Below are positions 28,731 through 41,279 of a stretch of DNA of 64,000 nucleotides, piece after piece. The notes below the pieces were generated by a model. The model had not been told where the DNA came from, made no database searches, and saw only the letters and a list, made by a program, of their open reading frames with translations. Position 1 is the stretch's first letter; every line of letters begins with the position of its first letter. Both the position numbers and the translations under genes were made by a program. Source of the stretch: Diphasiastrum complanatum (Eukaryota > Streptophyta > Lycopodiopsida > Lycopodiales > Lycopodiaceae); NCBI GenBank assembly GCA_029204225.1, contig CM055113.1:1653973-1717972 (forward strand), given 5' to 3'.

Positions 28731-29450
28731 ACAGAGGGGATAATGTAGGAAAATCTTTAAAAATACAAGCAGGCTAGAATTTAAACGTAGAACTTGTCGA
28801 GCAAGTTTAGGCTTTTACGGTATCCGTACTGGCTTAAGTTATTTAGTTCTAAGTTTAAATTGCCATGGGCACTGCACATAGATATGTAACTTCAAGTTAA
28901 GTAAAAGTTAGTCACAAAGGCCTATTGGGGGTTTGTCCCATGGTACCAGTGTGATTCAAAGTTAAGTTAGTCTATGTGGCTTACTTGTCCCACAATGCAT
29001 TTCTGTAAGTGACCACCACTCCAAGTATAAATAGGAGTGGAAGAGTCCATTTTTGAGAAGAACCTCATTTGCAATACAAGCCAATCTTTCTCTCTGAGTG
29101 TTCTCCCTTGTGTGGTTTCATGTACTGTGTTACTTCACATTGTATTGTATATTATTCATCTGGCAACAGGTCAAGTTAATCTAGGCCCTCCATTCTCTAG
29201 TAGGGTAAGCCTTAGAGGATGAGATTTAGTTTAGGGTTTTATCTTTTAGGTTAAGTCGTCATTTGTTAGAAACTAAGAAGAGAAAAGAGAGAAGAGTGGA
29301 TCTTGCCCAAAATACTCACCCACTCATTGTAGATCTTCTCATCCTTCAACCTCTCGGTTAGTTGCAAGCCATAGTCGTTGGTTGGGAAAGCCACAATGCC
29401 TAGTCGGAGCCATAACGTGTTCTAGTTGGGGGTCCGCCATAGCACTTGTT
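28731..29450 (+). mobile_element. Gypsy polypurine tract and 3' LTR
   Basis: acagaggggataa (28731-28743) is a polypurine tract followed directly by TGTAGGAAAATC, a typical LTR start. TATAAATA at 29026-29033 would be the LTR promoter. The right end is not certain and the 29450 limit is an estimate, as copia sequence begins near 29500. No matching 5' LTR was found upstream of 24.7 kb, so the element is incomplete. Confidence 0.55.
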
Positions 29451-29506
29451 AGTTGGAGCCATAGCCAGAGTTGAGGAATGCGAACAGCCAACATTTGCAT
29501 CTATGT

Positions 29507-31650
29507 TCAAAAACACGACCAAAAAATACTGGTAGCAAAATAGAGATTTATAATTCCTATAGGTATCAGATGAGCCCCCTGCCAGAAAGGAACAAAACCC
29601 AGAAGTGGATTTTTTGGTTGAGGCATTTCCTCCCCAATCTGAGTCAGAGTAGCCTTGAAGGATGAGTGGATCGATAGTGTTTCCATCGTAGCATAAAATT
29701 CATCTAAACTTCCTTGAATGTATTTCATCACTCTTTTTAGTGCTTTCCAATGAGAGATCCTAGGAATAGACATGTATTGACTTAACGTGCTAATTGTGTA
29801 TGCTAAATCTGGTCTCGTACAGAGCATGGCATAAATTATTGATCTTATAAGTGAATCATAAGGGTACTTCACTAAGTCAAGTACTTCACTTTCATAATCA
29901 GCACAAGAAGGTTTAGTCAGTACTATACTTGGATCCATTAGTGTATCAATCGGTTTGCAATCAGACATATGAAACTTTTCTAGAATGTTCTCTAGATATT
30001 TTTGCTGACTGAGATAAATTTTCTTATGTGATCTATCTCTAGTGATCCTTTCAAACCATCCCCTTGAGGCTTGTTTTAAGCCATAGATTGCTTTGTGCAG
30101 CTTGCACACTTTGTGCTCTTGGCCTTTGACTTCGAATCCTTTCGGTTGGAAGGTGTACAGCTCCTCTTCAACATAGTCATTGAGAAAGGCTGTCTTGACA
30201 TCCATTTGATGCATCTCGAGGTCTTTCGTCGTTGCTAATGCAATCAGAGTCATGATTGACTACCTTTTGGAGTTGGCATTGGACCACAAAGATCGGTACG
30301 TACAAGATCTAATACATGTTTTGTTTTGATGGAATGTGATTTGGGAAATCTGCTTCTAGAGTGTTTGCCATAGATGCAGAATTCACAGAAAAGCAATTTC
30401 CTAAATACAATCCATTAACTAAATTATTACAATGCATGTAAAAAAGTGATCTTGCATTCATGTGTCTGTTCACAGATTCTATCATTGAGTTTTTGTGAAA
30501 TTTGCCAACAGTGTCCAGATCGACTATGCCACAGAACAGCATGACCGTTTACATCATCATTTGAAACACTAGCTAATGCAACTGAGTCGATAGACAATAC
30601 ATATAAATTTCTGACCCTAGTGCAAGTACTCAAAGTTGTAGCTTCATCGAAGATTGTACATTGTTCAGATGAGAAGATAACAATGTAGCGGTTGTTAGTT
30701 ATCTTGGAGATTGACAACATGCTCTTAGATAACTACGGCACGTGAAGAATGTTGAGAATACAAATAGAAAGATTGTTTTTGAACACAATCTTGATTGTCC
30801 CTTTGCCTTCAAAGCGGATGGTGCTTGAATTTCCGAGGTAGATGAATTGCAGTTTGGTACAAGCTATGTATTATGTAAAACACTCCCATCACGGCATTGG
30901 CAGAGTTGGGCTGGTGCCATTGTTGTTGCTTCTTAGCCTCATTGTAGATGTGGATGCGACATTCTGTGATGTCATGGTTAACTCTTTTACAATATCTGCA
31001 GAAGAGCTTCTTTCACAATCCACTATTGAAGAGCTTCTTTCACGATCCACTATTCTTAACTTGAGTGTGACACTTTTGTTGTTGTTGCACTTGATTCTTG
31101 CCCTTCGAAAATTGTCCTTCTTCTTTGTGTACAGGGCAAGGGACTTGTCTTTGACGGATAGATCGCTGATCTTTCTCCGCATTTCTTGAAGTAGATCATC
31201 GATCACCTTTTGAAGTGTCAGGTCAGGCTATGTGGAGATCATGACAACGAAGTGCTCGTAGGACTTCAGCAAAGAAGAGAGTAGGGTCATTGCGGTGTCA
31301 TCATCTTGAATGGCACGTCCCACAACTGATAGTTGATCCAAAAGGGACTTGAAGTTGTTGATGTGAGAAGTGATGGCGGTAGGATCAGACATTCTCAGCG
31401 TAAAGAAATTCCTCCTGAGATGTAACCGTGTGGTTACATCTTGAGTCTCGTATAGATTAGATAACAAGTCCATTGCTTCCTTGGAGGACCTGTAGGTGAT
31501 AACGTGAGATCTCTGGGAGTCGGCCAGATTCAGCGTGATCGACGCTAGATCTTTTATCTTCCAAGCCTTTGCTAGGTTGGTACTTTGTTGATAGATTATT
31601 GATAGATGGGGCCTTTTTCTCCTAGGGATTGTCAGGATAGCACGGCGGAA
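29507..31650 (-). pseudogene. Ty1-copia gag-pol remnant (copia B)
   Basis: Reading leftward: a copia gag core (TRLHLRRNFFTLRMSD, then HINNFKSLLDQL) at 31.5-31.2 kb; a pre-integrase region at 30.72-30.43 kb ending with a WHSRSGH motif; then reverse transcriptase at 30.25-29.72 kb (MHQMDVKTAFLND, KLHKAIYGLKQASRGW, IYAMLCTRPDLAY); then an RNase H block (GYSDSDWGG) near 29.65 kb. Gag stops, frameshifts, lack of integrase and a deletion that removes the reverse-transcriptase Tyr-Val-Asp-Asp region make it inactive. No LTR was identified at either end. Confidence 0.8.
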
Positions 31651-31689
31651 AGAAATAGGACCGCCGACTATCCTTGTTGCATGAATCTA

Positions 31690-32900
31690 TGTCTATTGGA
31701 TTCAAGCCACCCTTAAGAATTTGATCATTGCAGCTTCAAATTCATCGGATTGAAACATTCGATTCCGTAGACATGCACGAAATACATTAATTTAAATTTA
31801 TTGCGGAAGCTAACAAGTTGAATTTAGAGCATTACAATCAACAAAAATTATCAATCATATGAGTGGGTTTAATCTATGAATCGATTTATTTGCATATTAT
31901 GAATCAATCAAAACAGAATAAAAATGCATTCAACACAACACGACACGACTTAGATACCTAGAATGAGTATATTTAGTCAAAAAGTGTACAAGTCTAAATG
32001 CAGACAAAGTCACAATCTTTTTGAAACAATACTCTATGATACAGATAAAAAAGATCGAATAATTGTGCTCTAAATGTCTGATTGACTAACTGATTCAATT
32101 GGAACTATTGGAATTGGAACTCAAGTTCTTTGATTGTTATCAGGTATATACACATGGCTAGTTGATTGAAAGAATGCTTAGTTTGTAATTTACAAATAGG
32201 ATCTAGACACTACGTACTATTAGTAGTTGCTATCAGACAATATCTAATTCCATTAGAGATTATGTCCGGACGTCATTAGAGAAAATTAGAGCCCGACGAG
32301 GGCCTTTGAAAAAGATCTTTTTTGTTTTTTTTCTCATTTTTGTTGACATGTGGACCAATAAAGACCTTGATATCAGGCTTCTACATAACATAGCTTTTCT
32401 CAAATATAAATAAAATAAAAAAAAATTAAATATATAAATGTTTCGTCGAGCAGGAGAAAATATGCATTCTACACATAGAAATAGCCAATATCAAAAGAGA
32501 AATCTAGAGATAGACATAGAACATAAGAAGAAAGATCTCCACACCAAAAGAGAACATCATCATTAGTTCCTTCATGTTGGTACATCCATTTATAGCAAAA
32601 ATGATGTCACTTGGCCCCTTGCAAATATTGTCCTAAATTTGATAGTTTCCAAGTACTTACCAAAAACTTAAAAAATTGACTAGTTGAATCTATCTCAACT
32701 AACCAATAGAAATAGGTCCAAATTTGACCTTATCCACTTATATACTTGTTAGAAATAGTAAGAAAACTATTTTTAGACCTTATTGACATAAAATTAAGTC
32801 CCGAAGTTGAAATTTCACTTTGGCCTCCAAGTTGCCAAATTAGACCAACTTAACCAGTTGACAATTTTCACAATCGATGATCATTCCAGATTTACCCTAT
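31690..32900. other. AT-rich spacer between copia remnants
   Basis: No gene recognised. It may include LTR sequence of one of the flanking copia elements, but I could not define ends. Confidence 0.4.
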
Positions 32901-32918
32901 CTATCTTTTTGCGACATG

Positions 32919-32981
32919 CATTATCAGTTCACCACCAGTTACACCCCACAACAAAATGGAGTAGCTGAAAGGAAGAACTAA
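32919..32981 (+). pseudogene. Copia integrase fragment
   Basis: A 21-codon stretch reads HYQFTTSYTPQQNGVAERKN, the highly conserved copia integrase block around the catalytic Glu, then a stop. Nothing recognisable lies on either side, so this is an isolated fragment. Confidence 0.7.
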
Positions 32982-33909
32982 ACATTATGAGATTTGCATG
33001 TATGGATCCTCTCAATTATTTATTTTCTACTTTCTTTCAAACCATAATGCCATTTTCCACCCTCGAGTTCCTCTCTGCCACCTACACCCCCTGCTGCTCC
33101 ACTTTGCAAAACATTCGTCTGATATCTTGTCTAACACTAATTCTCTTGTACGTGAGTACTAGCCCTTGGCCTGGCCACACCCACCCAAATGGTGCATCTC
33201 AAGCATCTAGAGCTCCTCGTTGCCTTTCTACCCCTCCAATTCCAAGATGCATATTGACACTTCATCAAGCATCAAACTGAATCCCATATTGTTCTAGCTC
33301 CCCTTCTGGCACATTGCTATTATATAGGTATAGCACATTACTAGAGGGTCTGTCAAAGCCAGATGTTCATCATCCTTGCATGTTTGAAGAGCTTTTCTAT
33401 GATCCACCTTGAGCAATTGACCTGGCCACTTTGCATACGACCTTTCCTTTAAAAAAATTTAGACCATCCAGGTCGATGTTCTCTCTTTTAACACATGCAT
33501 TTCAAGACCAATTGATGGGAACCGAGATTTCCAAAACAAGCCAAGACTTGGCAGATCAGTCCTCCTTTCAAGAAATGCTTGTGCTACCCTCCAATGACAT
33601 GGAAAAATCTTTATTAAATTCAGTCAAGGTGCACCGCACACTTTTCAAGGAACATTTTTCCACAATGTACAACTCCATCTCTATTTTTCCACAATGTACA
33701 ACTCCATCTCCACATTTTTCACTCCTTTTTTCGATATTGCAATTTGAGGAGGTTATAAACTCTGATTCCAAGCCTCGAATTTGTAGTACCAGTCTCTTAA
33801 ACACATCGTAGCCAAACTCTTTCATTATTTTGTCCATTCATTTGAATAGAACCAGTAAACTTTCTCTGCCATTCTTAGAAATCTCCCTTTCATCTACAAT
33901 TTAGAAGAG

Positions 33910-36900
33910 TTGGAATAAAGTAGAACTATTGTGACACTATATTGTGGGTCTAATCGGTGGATTAGGACTAGTTGGCCTCGCCACGAGGCAAGTTGATGGG
34001 ACGCCCGCCCCATCAATGGCAACTTGGGCCATGGATGGGTTTCCAAAGAAGAAACCATATGTACAGTGTACTTTGTTTTTTAAAAATACAGTTGCTATGT
34101 GAGCTTGGTGTGGGAGAGTGCTTTCTATGTGGGTGTTACTGTGTTTCATGATCTTTGATTCTATTTTAAGCAAATTTTAACTTTGTATCAGAGCCGTACA
34201 GGGATTGAACATAAAATATAGTAGTCGTTGAAGAGAGCTTCGAGAAAAATGGTTTTTCGACAGTTCGGGATTTACGATGGTTAGAAGTGAAAAGTCAAGC
34301 ACCGTTGTAGCACAAGTGCGCAATTCCAGGCATACAGTTGCTTGCGCAATTTCAGGCATACAGTTGCTTGCCAATCTCAGTATATGGATTCTTAGCTTGT
34401 GCATAACAACAAACAGTGTCAAAACCGGGCAAAATCTGAGAATTTTGAAGTTAGTTTGTGAAAAAAATTGGGCTAGGACTACAAGTTTTTCACAAAATCG
34501 TCGATAACTTTATCGTCCGTGCACCGTTTTGGATATCGGAAGGACAAGAAGGTAGTTGTTCCAGCCCACTCAATAACCATGAAGAAAGTTCGAACTTTCT
34601 GTCACAAAATTGCCAATTATCATAGAACCTAGTGTTTATTTGCGAAAAAAAAAAAAGTGAAAAAAATCTTTCTCAAGTTGGGATTATCTCACCATTTCTC
34701 CACGGTTCTGGCAATTGAATGCTCTACAAACTCATAATAGGTAGGACGCCTTGGTCTAGGTCTCATACGGTGTTGAAAGTGCTCAAAAAATGAATGGGAT
34801 CAAGCCAAAGGAAGGAGAGAATTTGTGCACTCACTTGAAGAAGATGAAGTAGTGTAAAAGAGTGTTAAAGTACTCTAAGTGTCCACTTCAATGCTCAAAT
34901 TCACTCCCAATCACAAGATTGGAGCCCACATTCACCAATGGCCATAATTTAATGCTGATTTGGTGAACTAGATGGAGTTCTCTGGTTTCAATGGCCAAGA
35001 TTAACTTGAAGGGACCCGAAGTGTCTTGAAGAGCAAAATAACCTTCAACTTCATTAAAAAAAATTTAGTTTGAAGGGACCCAAGGCCCAAAATTGTTTGA
35101 GACAATTCATTTTTTGAAAGGGCCCTTGTTTCCACCTCCTTTAATCATTTTGGACCAAACGAAAGGCTATGGACTCCAAATGAAGAGCACCCGGATTGTA
35201 CCTATAAGCATGGTACAACAAAACAGAGTGTTAACCACAAAGAAAGTGCTTAGTGGATGCCAAAAGTGATTTCATCCTTTTTGGGAGCACCGAGGTAGAA
35301 GTGTATCTAAAGGCATTCTGGAAATGGAAACCATCTTGGCTTCTGATTTGGTGATAAAGCGGCAGGAGGCCTGGTGAGCTAAAAAGTGCAGGTCATTATT
35401 TTTGAACTTTGACATTGCCATTGGCTTTGGCATGCTCTTTTTAGCCTACATGTGAAGTTTTACTCATTTTGGAGATGGCAAACATGGGAGACTCCATTTT
35501 GAGTGAAAATAGTAAATTGGACGAAATTTCCAACTATGCTATGTGGAAGTTCAAAATGAGAAACATTCTAATAGAGAAATAATTTTGGGATGCCATCAAT
35601 CAGGGGCGATGAGAGAAGACCGCAAAATGAGGCGGACATTGAAGTGTTCAAAAAAAAAAATGAGGCGGGTGTTGATCTTCATTAATCTACAAGTGAAGGA
35701 CCACATTATTACCCAGATTAGTGATGCTGTGACACCAAGACAAGCCTGAGATATACTAAAAGATCAATTCGAGACTTCAAACTCATCAAGAAAAGTAGTC
35801 CTAAAGAAGATGTCATGTCCAGTAACATAGATCCAAGGCTGTTTGAATAGAACCTATCTGATAGCTGTAGTCTGCAACTTGCTTTTCCATTTTCCAACCA
35901 TTGTTTGATCATAATAGGATTTGATTGTTCATCAAATGTTAATAGGAAAATTGTTTTTAATACTGAAACTCATTTGGAAGGGCGCAATTTTTTTTTACAA
36001 AGAAACAAAACTTCAACAACTCCTAAAATAAAGTGCTTCTCTCCCAAAATTCCAAGAAAAGCTAGAAATGAACCTATTCTCCAAAAATCTCCATAACTTT
36101 ACCAAATCTTAACCAAATTAGCTGAAAATTGGTGCGAATCAAAGCTAAGACAGAGATCTATAATCTATAAAATCACAGTTAGAAAAAATAGCAAAAGTAC
36201 GGCAAAAAATGGAAAAAATATACTGTAAAAATCATAGCTAACTAAAAGTAGAATGAAACCACTAAAATGGCCATAACTTACCTATTATTGCTCCAAATCA
36301 AAAGATTTTTGTACCTCTAAAAAGCTAAGAAAAAAACATATTGATAGAACAAGAAACCATACAAAAAACTTATATTTATTGGTCGAATTTTGAATCAAAA
36401 CATTCTAGAAATTGAAAAACCCAAAAAACTAGTAAAAGATCAATCTTACCAAATTCAAAGAAAATCACCAAATATGGTAAGAAAGAGATCTTGGCCCTGA
36501 TGTCCCTTGCCTAGTTATAGACAATGCCCTACTTAACTAAACATAACTATCTTGATTGTTAAGTATTATTTAATGTTCATGGGGTACTTATTGGCCTATT
36601 ATCCTTATTAATTACTTTGGAGGGCCTAAAGTGAGAATCGCCTTGTTCTTAAGACTAATAGCTCCTTTTGGGCCCACAAAAGCTTACATTGGATATTATC
36701 TTGCATTTATAAGCATGGATGTACTAAAATTACATGACAACATTGCAGATACCTATCAAATGTTTGTGAGCGGGATAGTGTCAAGTGAAAGACTAACAAC
36801 TTTTGACGAGCTCACATGGATCTTGATATAGTAGGAGCAATGACGGGAAATGGTGAAAGCTCGTCATCAAAACACTGATGCTTAGGCACTTCAAAAAATA

Positions 36901-38480
36901 AGACAAGGACAAGGGCAAGAAAAAGACTAAACAACAATATGCCAAGGGTCAAGAGGAAGAAGAGTCATCTAGCAAGACCAAGAAGAAAGGCAAGTGCTTC
37001 TATTGTAGCAAAAAGGGCCATTGGAAGAGTGAATGCCAAAAATTGCAGAGTCAGGCAAGGAAAAACCAAAGCAAGTAGACGTAGGTGAAGTCAAAGACTC
37101 TAGCATCTTCATATTGGCATTATCATTGAACCAATAAGATCAATCTTGGTACTTTGATACATGAGGTAGTAAAAATTGGTTCAATAGTTTGAAAGAGTTG
37201 GATAATGGAATGTCTATTTCACAGGCAAATGATGATGTGTGCAAGATCAAGATAATAGGCATTTTTTCCAATCAACTATCTGATGAAAAAAGAAAATTGA
37301 TCAAGGAGGTACATTACGTACCAGGTTTGAAGAAAAATTTACTTTCAGTTGGAGTCATTTCTGATCAAAAGTTGAAAGTAGAGTATGCACATGATCGTCG
37401 CTTTATGAAGGATGTGAACCAAAAGTTCAAGGTCATTGCAAATGGTACAAGGGAGCCCAAGAAAACAGGTTGAATTCTACAATTAAGGGGCAACATGGAC
37501 TTATATCATCCATCCCATTGCAAACTGAACTGTGGCATAAAAGACTTGGTCATTTGAACTTGGGAAGCCTCGGTGTGTGCTATGTTGTTGATATTGTAAG
37601 TCAGTTTATGGCAGCACCTATGGAAACGCGTTGGAAGACAACCAAACGCATTTTGCAATATGTCGAAGGCACTTCCGACTATGGCTTGGTGTATAGGACG
37701 CATGAAGGTTTACATGAGTTATGTGGCTATGTTGATGTAGATTGGAAAGGTGATTGTGATGATCGTAGATCTACCACATAATATGTATTCCAGTTTTGTG
37801 GCATTTGGTTTTCCTGGTCTAGTAAGAAACAAAGTAGAATTGTTTTATCTACAACAAAAATAGAGTACAAGGCCATGTGTAGTGCAACACATGAAGCCAT
37901 TTGGTTGAGACAAATCTTGGATGAGATCAACATGAAGCAAGAAAAACCTATGATTATACATAACAATAGTCAGAGTGGCATTCAACTAGCAAAGAATTCG
38001 ATGTTGCACGTGAGGACCAAAATATCACTTCATACGTGAAAGACTGCTGAGTAAAGAAATAAATTTTGTTCATTGTAATACAGATGAGCAATAACCTAAC
38101 ATTTTCAGTAAGCCACTCATTAGACGAAAAGTTCACAAGTTTAAATCAAAACTTTATGTACTTAAAGTTTGTCAACTTTGATGCAATATATATATATGAG
38201 AGTGAGAAAAAGTAGATTGTACTTTTAGGGAGAGAGTTAGAATAAAATTAGCCTATGGTATTGTATTGTGGGTCCAATCAGTGGATTAGGAACATTTGGC
38301 CTCACCACAAGGCAAGTCTATGGGACATGTGTCTCATCAACGACAGCTTGGGTCATGCATGGGTTGCCAAAGAAGAAACCATATGTAAAATGTACTTTGT
38401 TCTAAAAAGATACAGTTGCAATATGAGTTTGGTGTGGGAGAGTGCTTTCTATGTGGGTTTTATTGTGTTTCATGATATGA
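33910..38480 (+). mobile_element. Ty1-copia element with both LTRs and internal deletion (copia C)
   Basis: Matching LTRs lie at 33910-about 34180 and 38237-about 38480. They share long words such as aagaagaaaccatatgta and tggtgtgggagagtgctttc. Many of their differences are C/T or G/A changes, several at CG dinucleotides, as expected after methylation decay. A primer site ttgtatcagagc follows the left LTR at 34182. The tract ttagggagagag precedes the right LTR. The element is old and non-autonomous. Confidence 0.8.
35466..38010 (+). pseudogene. Copia C gag and deleted pol
   Basis: Gag starts near 35466 (ISNYAMWKFKMRNILIEK) and is broken by stops. It is interrupted by AT-rich sequence at about 35.83-36.6 kb. 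A canonical zinc knuckle CFYCSKKGHWKSEC lies at 36.99 kb. The protease site reads WYFDT then a stop. The pre-integrase block (KRKLIKEVHYVPGLKKNLLS, LWHKRLGHLNLGSL) is fused in frame to the reverse-transcriptase end and RNase H (KTTKRILQYVEGTSDYGLVY, then YVDVDWKGDCDDRRST). All of integrase and the reverse-transcriptase catalytic core are missing. It cannot encode working replication enzymes. Confidence 0.8.
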
Positions 38481-38639
38481 TTCGATACAAGGAGGAAAAG
38501 CTAAAGCATGTAGATTTATGGTCATCAAGAACATTGTATCCTATTGATCGATATTCATTACAACATCTTGATTTTCATTCAGTGACTCAATTAATAATCT
38601 ATATGTGTCATGGCAACAATGGTCTTTTAGGCTACTGTG

Positions 38640-41031
38640 AGAATTTGAAACTCTATGGGAATGCACATTCAATGCAAAAAATACATTATTTGGAAGAGAA
38701 ATTAAGGATAATATCAAAGGAGTGCGAAGAAAGTTGAAAACTTGTTTGGAAGAAAATGAGATGTTCAAGAAGGAGATTCAAATATTGAAATCTTCTTTGC
38801 GTCATTTTACAACTAGTAATGATGAGATAAAAATTGCATTTTAATCCATGCGTATCTCATATTTGTCTCTTGTTAAAGATATGGATTTGCTAAACAGAAA
38901 GGCAAAAAACAACAAGAGAAAAAAACTGGTAACCAAGAATATTTGTGATCTATCATCTAGAGGAGGTTATCTGAAAAGAAGAATCCGTACATTCCAGTAA
39001 GCTATAGCTTATTTGGTTTAATGTTGTTTGAACTTTTTGATTGAATGCAATCACTTGTTCCGTTATTTATTTATTTCCACTCACGGTTTATTTTTTTTAT
39101 TATATCTCAGTCAATATAATTAGTGTCCGAATCTCTATTGGCTTTTTTATGAACATTATATTTTCATAAATCTTCCTCCACGCTTGAAAGCGATATTCTA
39201 ATTTTGAGTTTTTTTAAGTCTGTCTTTGTGTCCCTCTTGGAACTGGCCGACGATGTGGTAGAAAGCATGTCTGGCTGAGAGAGATTAAGAAACTTCAGAG
39301 ATCAACCAAGTAGTTGAGGACCTTTCGGCCGATCTGTGAGGAATGTCACCATGTCGCTCGACCTTCATGTTAGATTCACCATTACAACCATGTAGGCCTT
39401 GCAAGGTGCTGTAGAGGACTATTTTTTGAGGATTTCGTTCTTTTGGCCGTGCATGGTAAGCCCAAGGATTTTGTAATTCTCAAAAGACTTCGGGAGCATT
39501 ATTCAATCTCCATCAAAATCTGGATCTCGTAGGCCAGTTGCTTCCCTTCTTCTAAAATTCATCCCTGCAAAGTGGCCCTGCATCATCCTAACTACTAGTT
39601 AAGTGTCTTCGGACTCTGAATCATACTTAGGATTAGCTTTCCCTCCTCTTGCTACTCGTCAACCTCCTTATAAGGTCTTTTTCCCTTAAGGTCAAGATAA
39701 CCCAAGAGGAGCTTGACAAGATAACATAAAAATCTATAAATATTGTTTCCACATCCATTCATAACCTTGTACATAATCTTTTTGTAAGCATCCCATACTA
39801 TTCTCAACAGATTTATTTTGATTCCGATCATTATAATGAATACGAATTTTACTTAGCCAATAAAATTGATATGCTCAGCAATAGTTTTGACTTTTTTATT
39901 CCATATACCAATAGAAGCTTTCAATTAGGTCCTAAATTTTGTGAAGAGCTAAAGAATAAAACTATCAAGATATCAGATACTATTCTTGAAGCCGACCATA
40001 ACTATTTGCAACACAATATCAGTCTCAATTCCATGGGAGAAATTTTTGTTGCTAGTCCTTCCTTCATGACTGTAGTGAAGGCAAAGGAAGCCAATTTTGA
40101 TGCAGTTGTTTATTTCATTGAGTGCAGTCCAGTGGCCAAAATTTATTTGATTCCAAATGAAAATAAGTAAGTTTTTCTAGTTTAGTTTTTATGGCTTTAT
40201 TTTGATGTTTATATTCTTTTCAACATTGATTCTAATTTCATTTTGATTGTTACAACCGACATTGGAGCCTTAACATTCTTTCTGTCAAAATAAATAAATG
40301 AGTATCAAATTTTCGCTGTGTAAAAATAAATTCGGCTGAGAATACACATATAGAATTTGATTCTCTGATTCGAGAAATACCGACAACTTCAAATTCTCTT
40401 GGCAAAATAAACTTCAAATCTTTCAAGGTATATAATATTTATTGCTGATATGGATCTTTTTTTGTTTAAAATTTTTCATCTTAACATGAATAAATTATTT
40501 ATCATAATTTTAATAGTTTTCATTCAATATCTGTAGTCTGTACAGAAGAAGATTTCTTTAGTTGTGCTTGGTTCGTGCTGTATAATACAAAGCTATTTTT
40601 TGAGTGGTACAACTTACAAGTGGACGTTGATATTGACGAGATAATATTTTGTTCATATGTTGTTGTTTTCATCCTAATTCTTATTTCTTTAGTGTCGGTG
40701 CTAGTAAATTGCTGATCCACCTTGCTGTAATGACAATTAACTCTTAACCCGTACAATGCCGACGAAGTGTAAGATTGTGGCAAGAGTTGATAAAGATTTT
40801 TGTTTCGAATGATACAAGTTTTGCTCCAGAAATTGAGGTCGTCAAAGGTGCAGAAAAGAAAGTTGCTCCTGCCTTAACAACTTTTCAGGTTGCTCAGGAT
40901 GCAGACGTTGTAATATACGATCAAAAGGGCATAGAAGTCCTTCCTAATAAAGAGAAAAGAGAAATAACAGGACATGAGATTGTATTCTATCATGCAACTG
41001 GTACTGATACAGAAAAACTTACTAAATAAAA
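38640..41031 (+). other. Unassigned AT-rich exon-like segments
   Basis: Several protein-like stretches follow one another. First is a Lys/Glu-rich coiled-coil-like stretch (about 38690-38998; CLEENEMFKKEIQILKSSLR) with one internal TAA, ending at CA/GTAAGC. Second is 39811-40165 (FFIPYTNRSFQLGPKFCEEL, FVASPSFMTVVKAKEANFDA), entered through ttctcaacag and ended by GTAAGT. Third is about 40540-40735 with a hydrophobic run (VVVFILILISLVSVLV) after tgtacag. Fourth is 40757-41029 (PALTTFQVAQDADVVIYDQK), ending at TAA. The phases I tried do not all join. I recognise no family. It may be a decayed host gene, or sequence brought in with a repeat. Confidence 0.4.
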
Positions 41032-41279
41032 ATTGTAATTTTATAGGATTTCAACTGTACATGAACGTGTATATATTGGCATCCAAAAAAATAGATACAA
41101 TCTCACATATACACAACCCATTTATTGGATTTTATTGATATGAATATGGATTAGAAAGTTGTGTCCTTGGTACAATAATGTATTGCAATTTCTAAACTGA
41201 CAAGAAACAAAGATCTTGTTTCAATTCAATAACGATGATGGACATATATTTTTTGATAATAAATTTCAATGTTCTTCCA

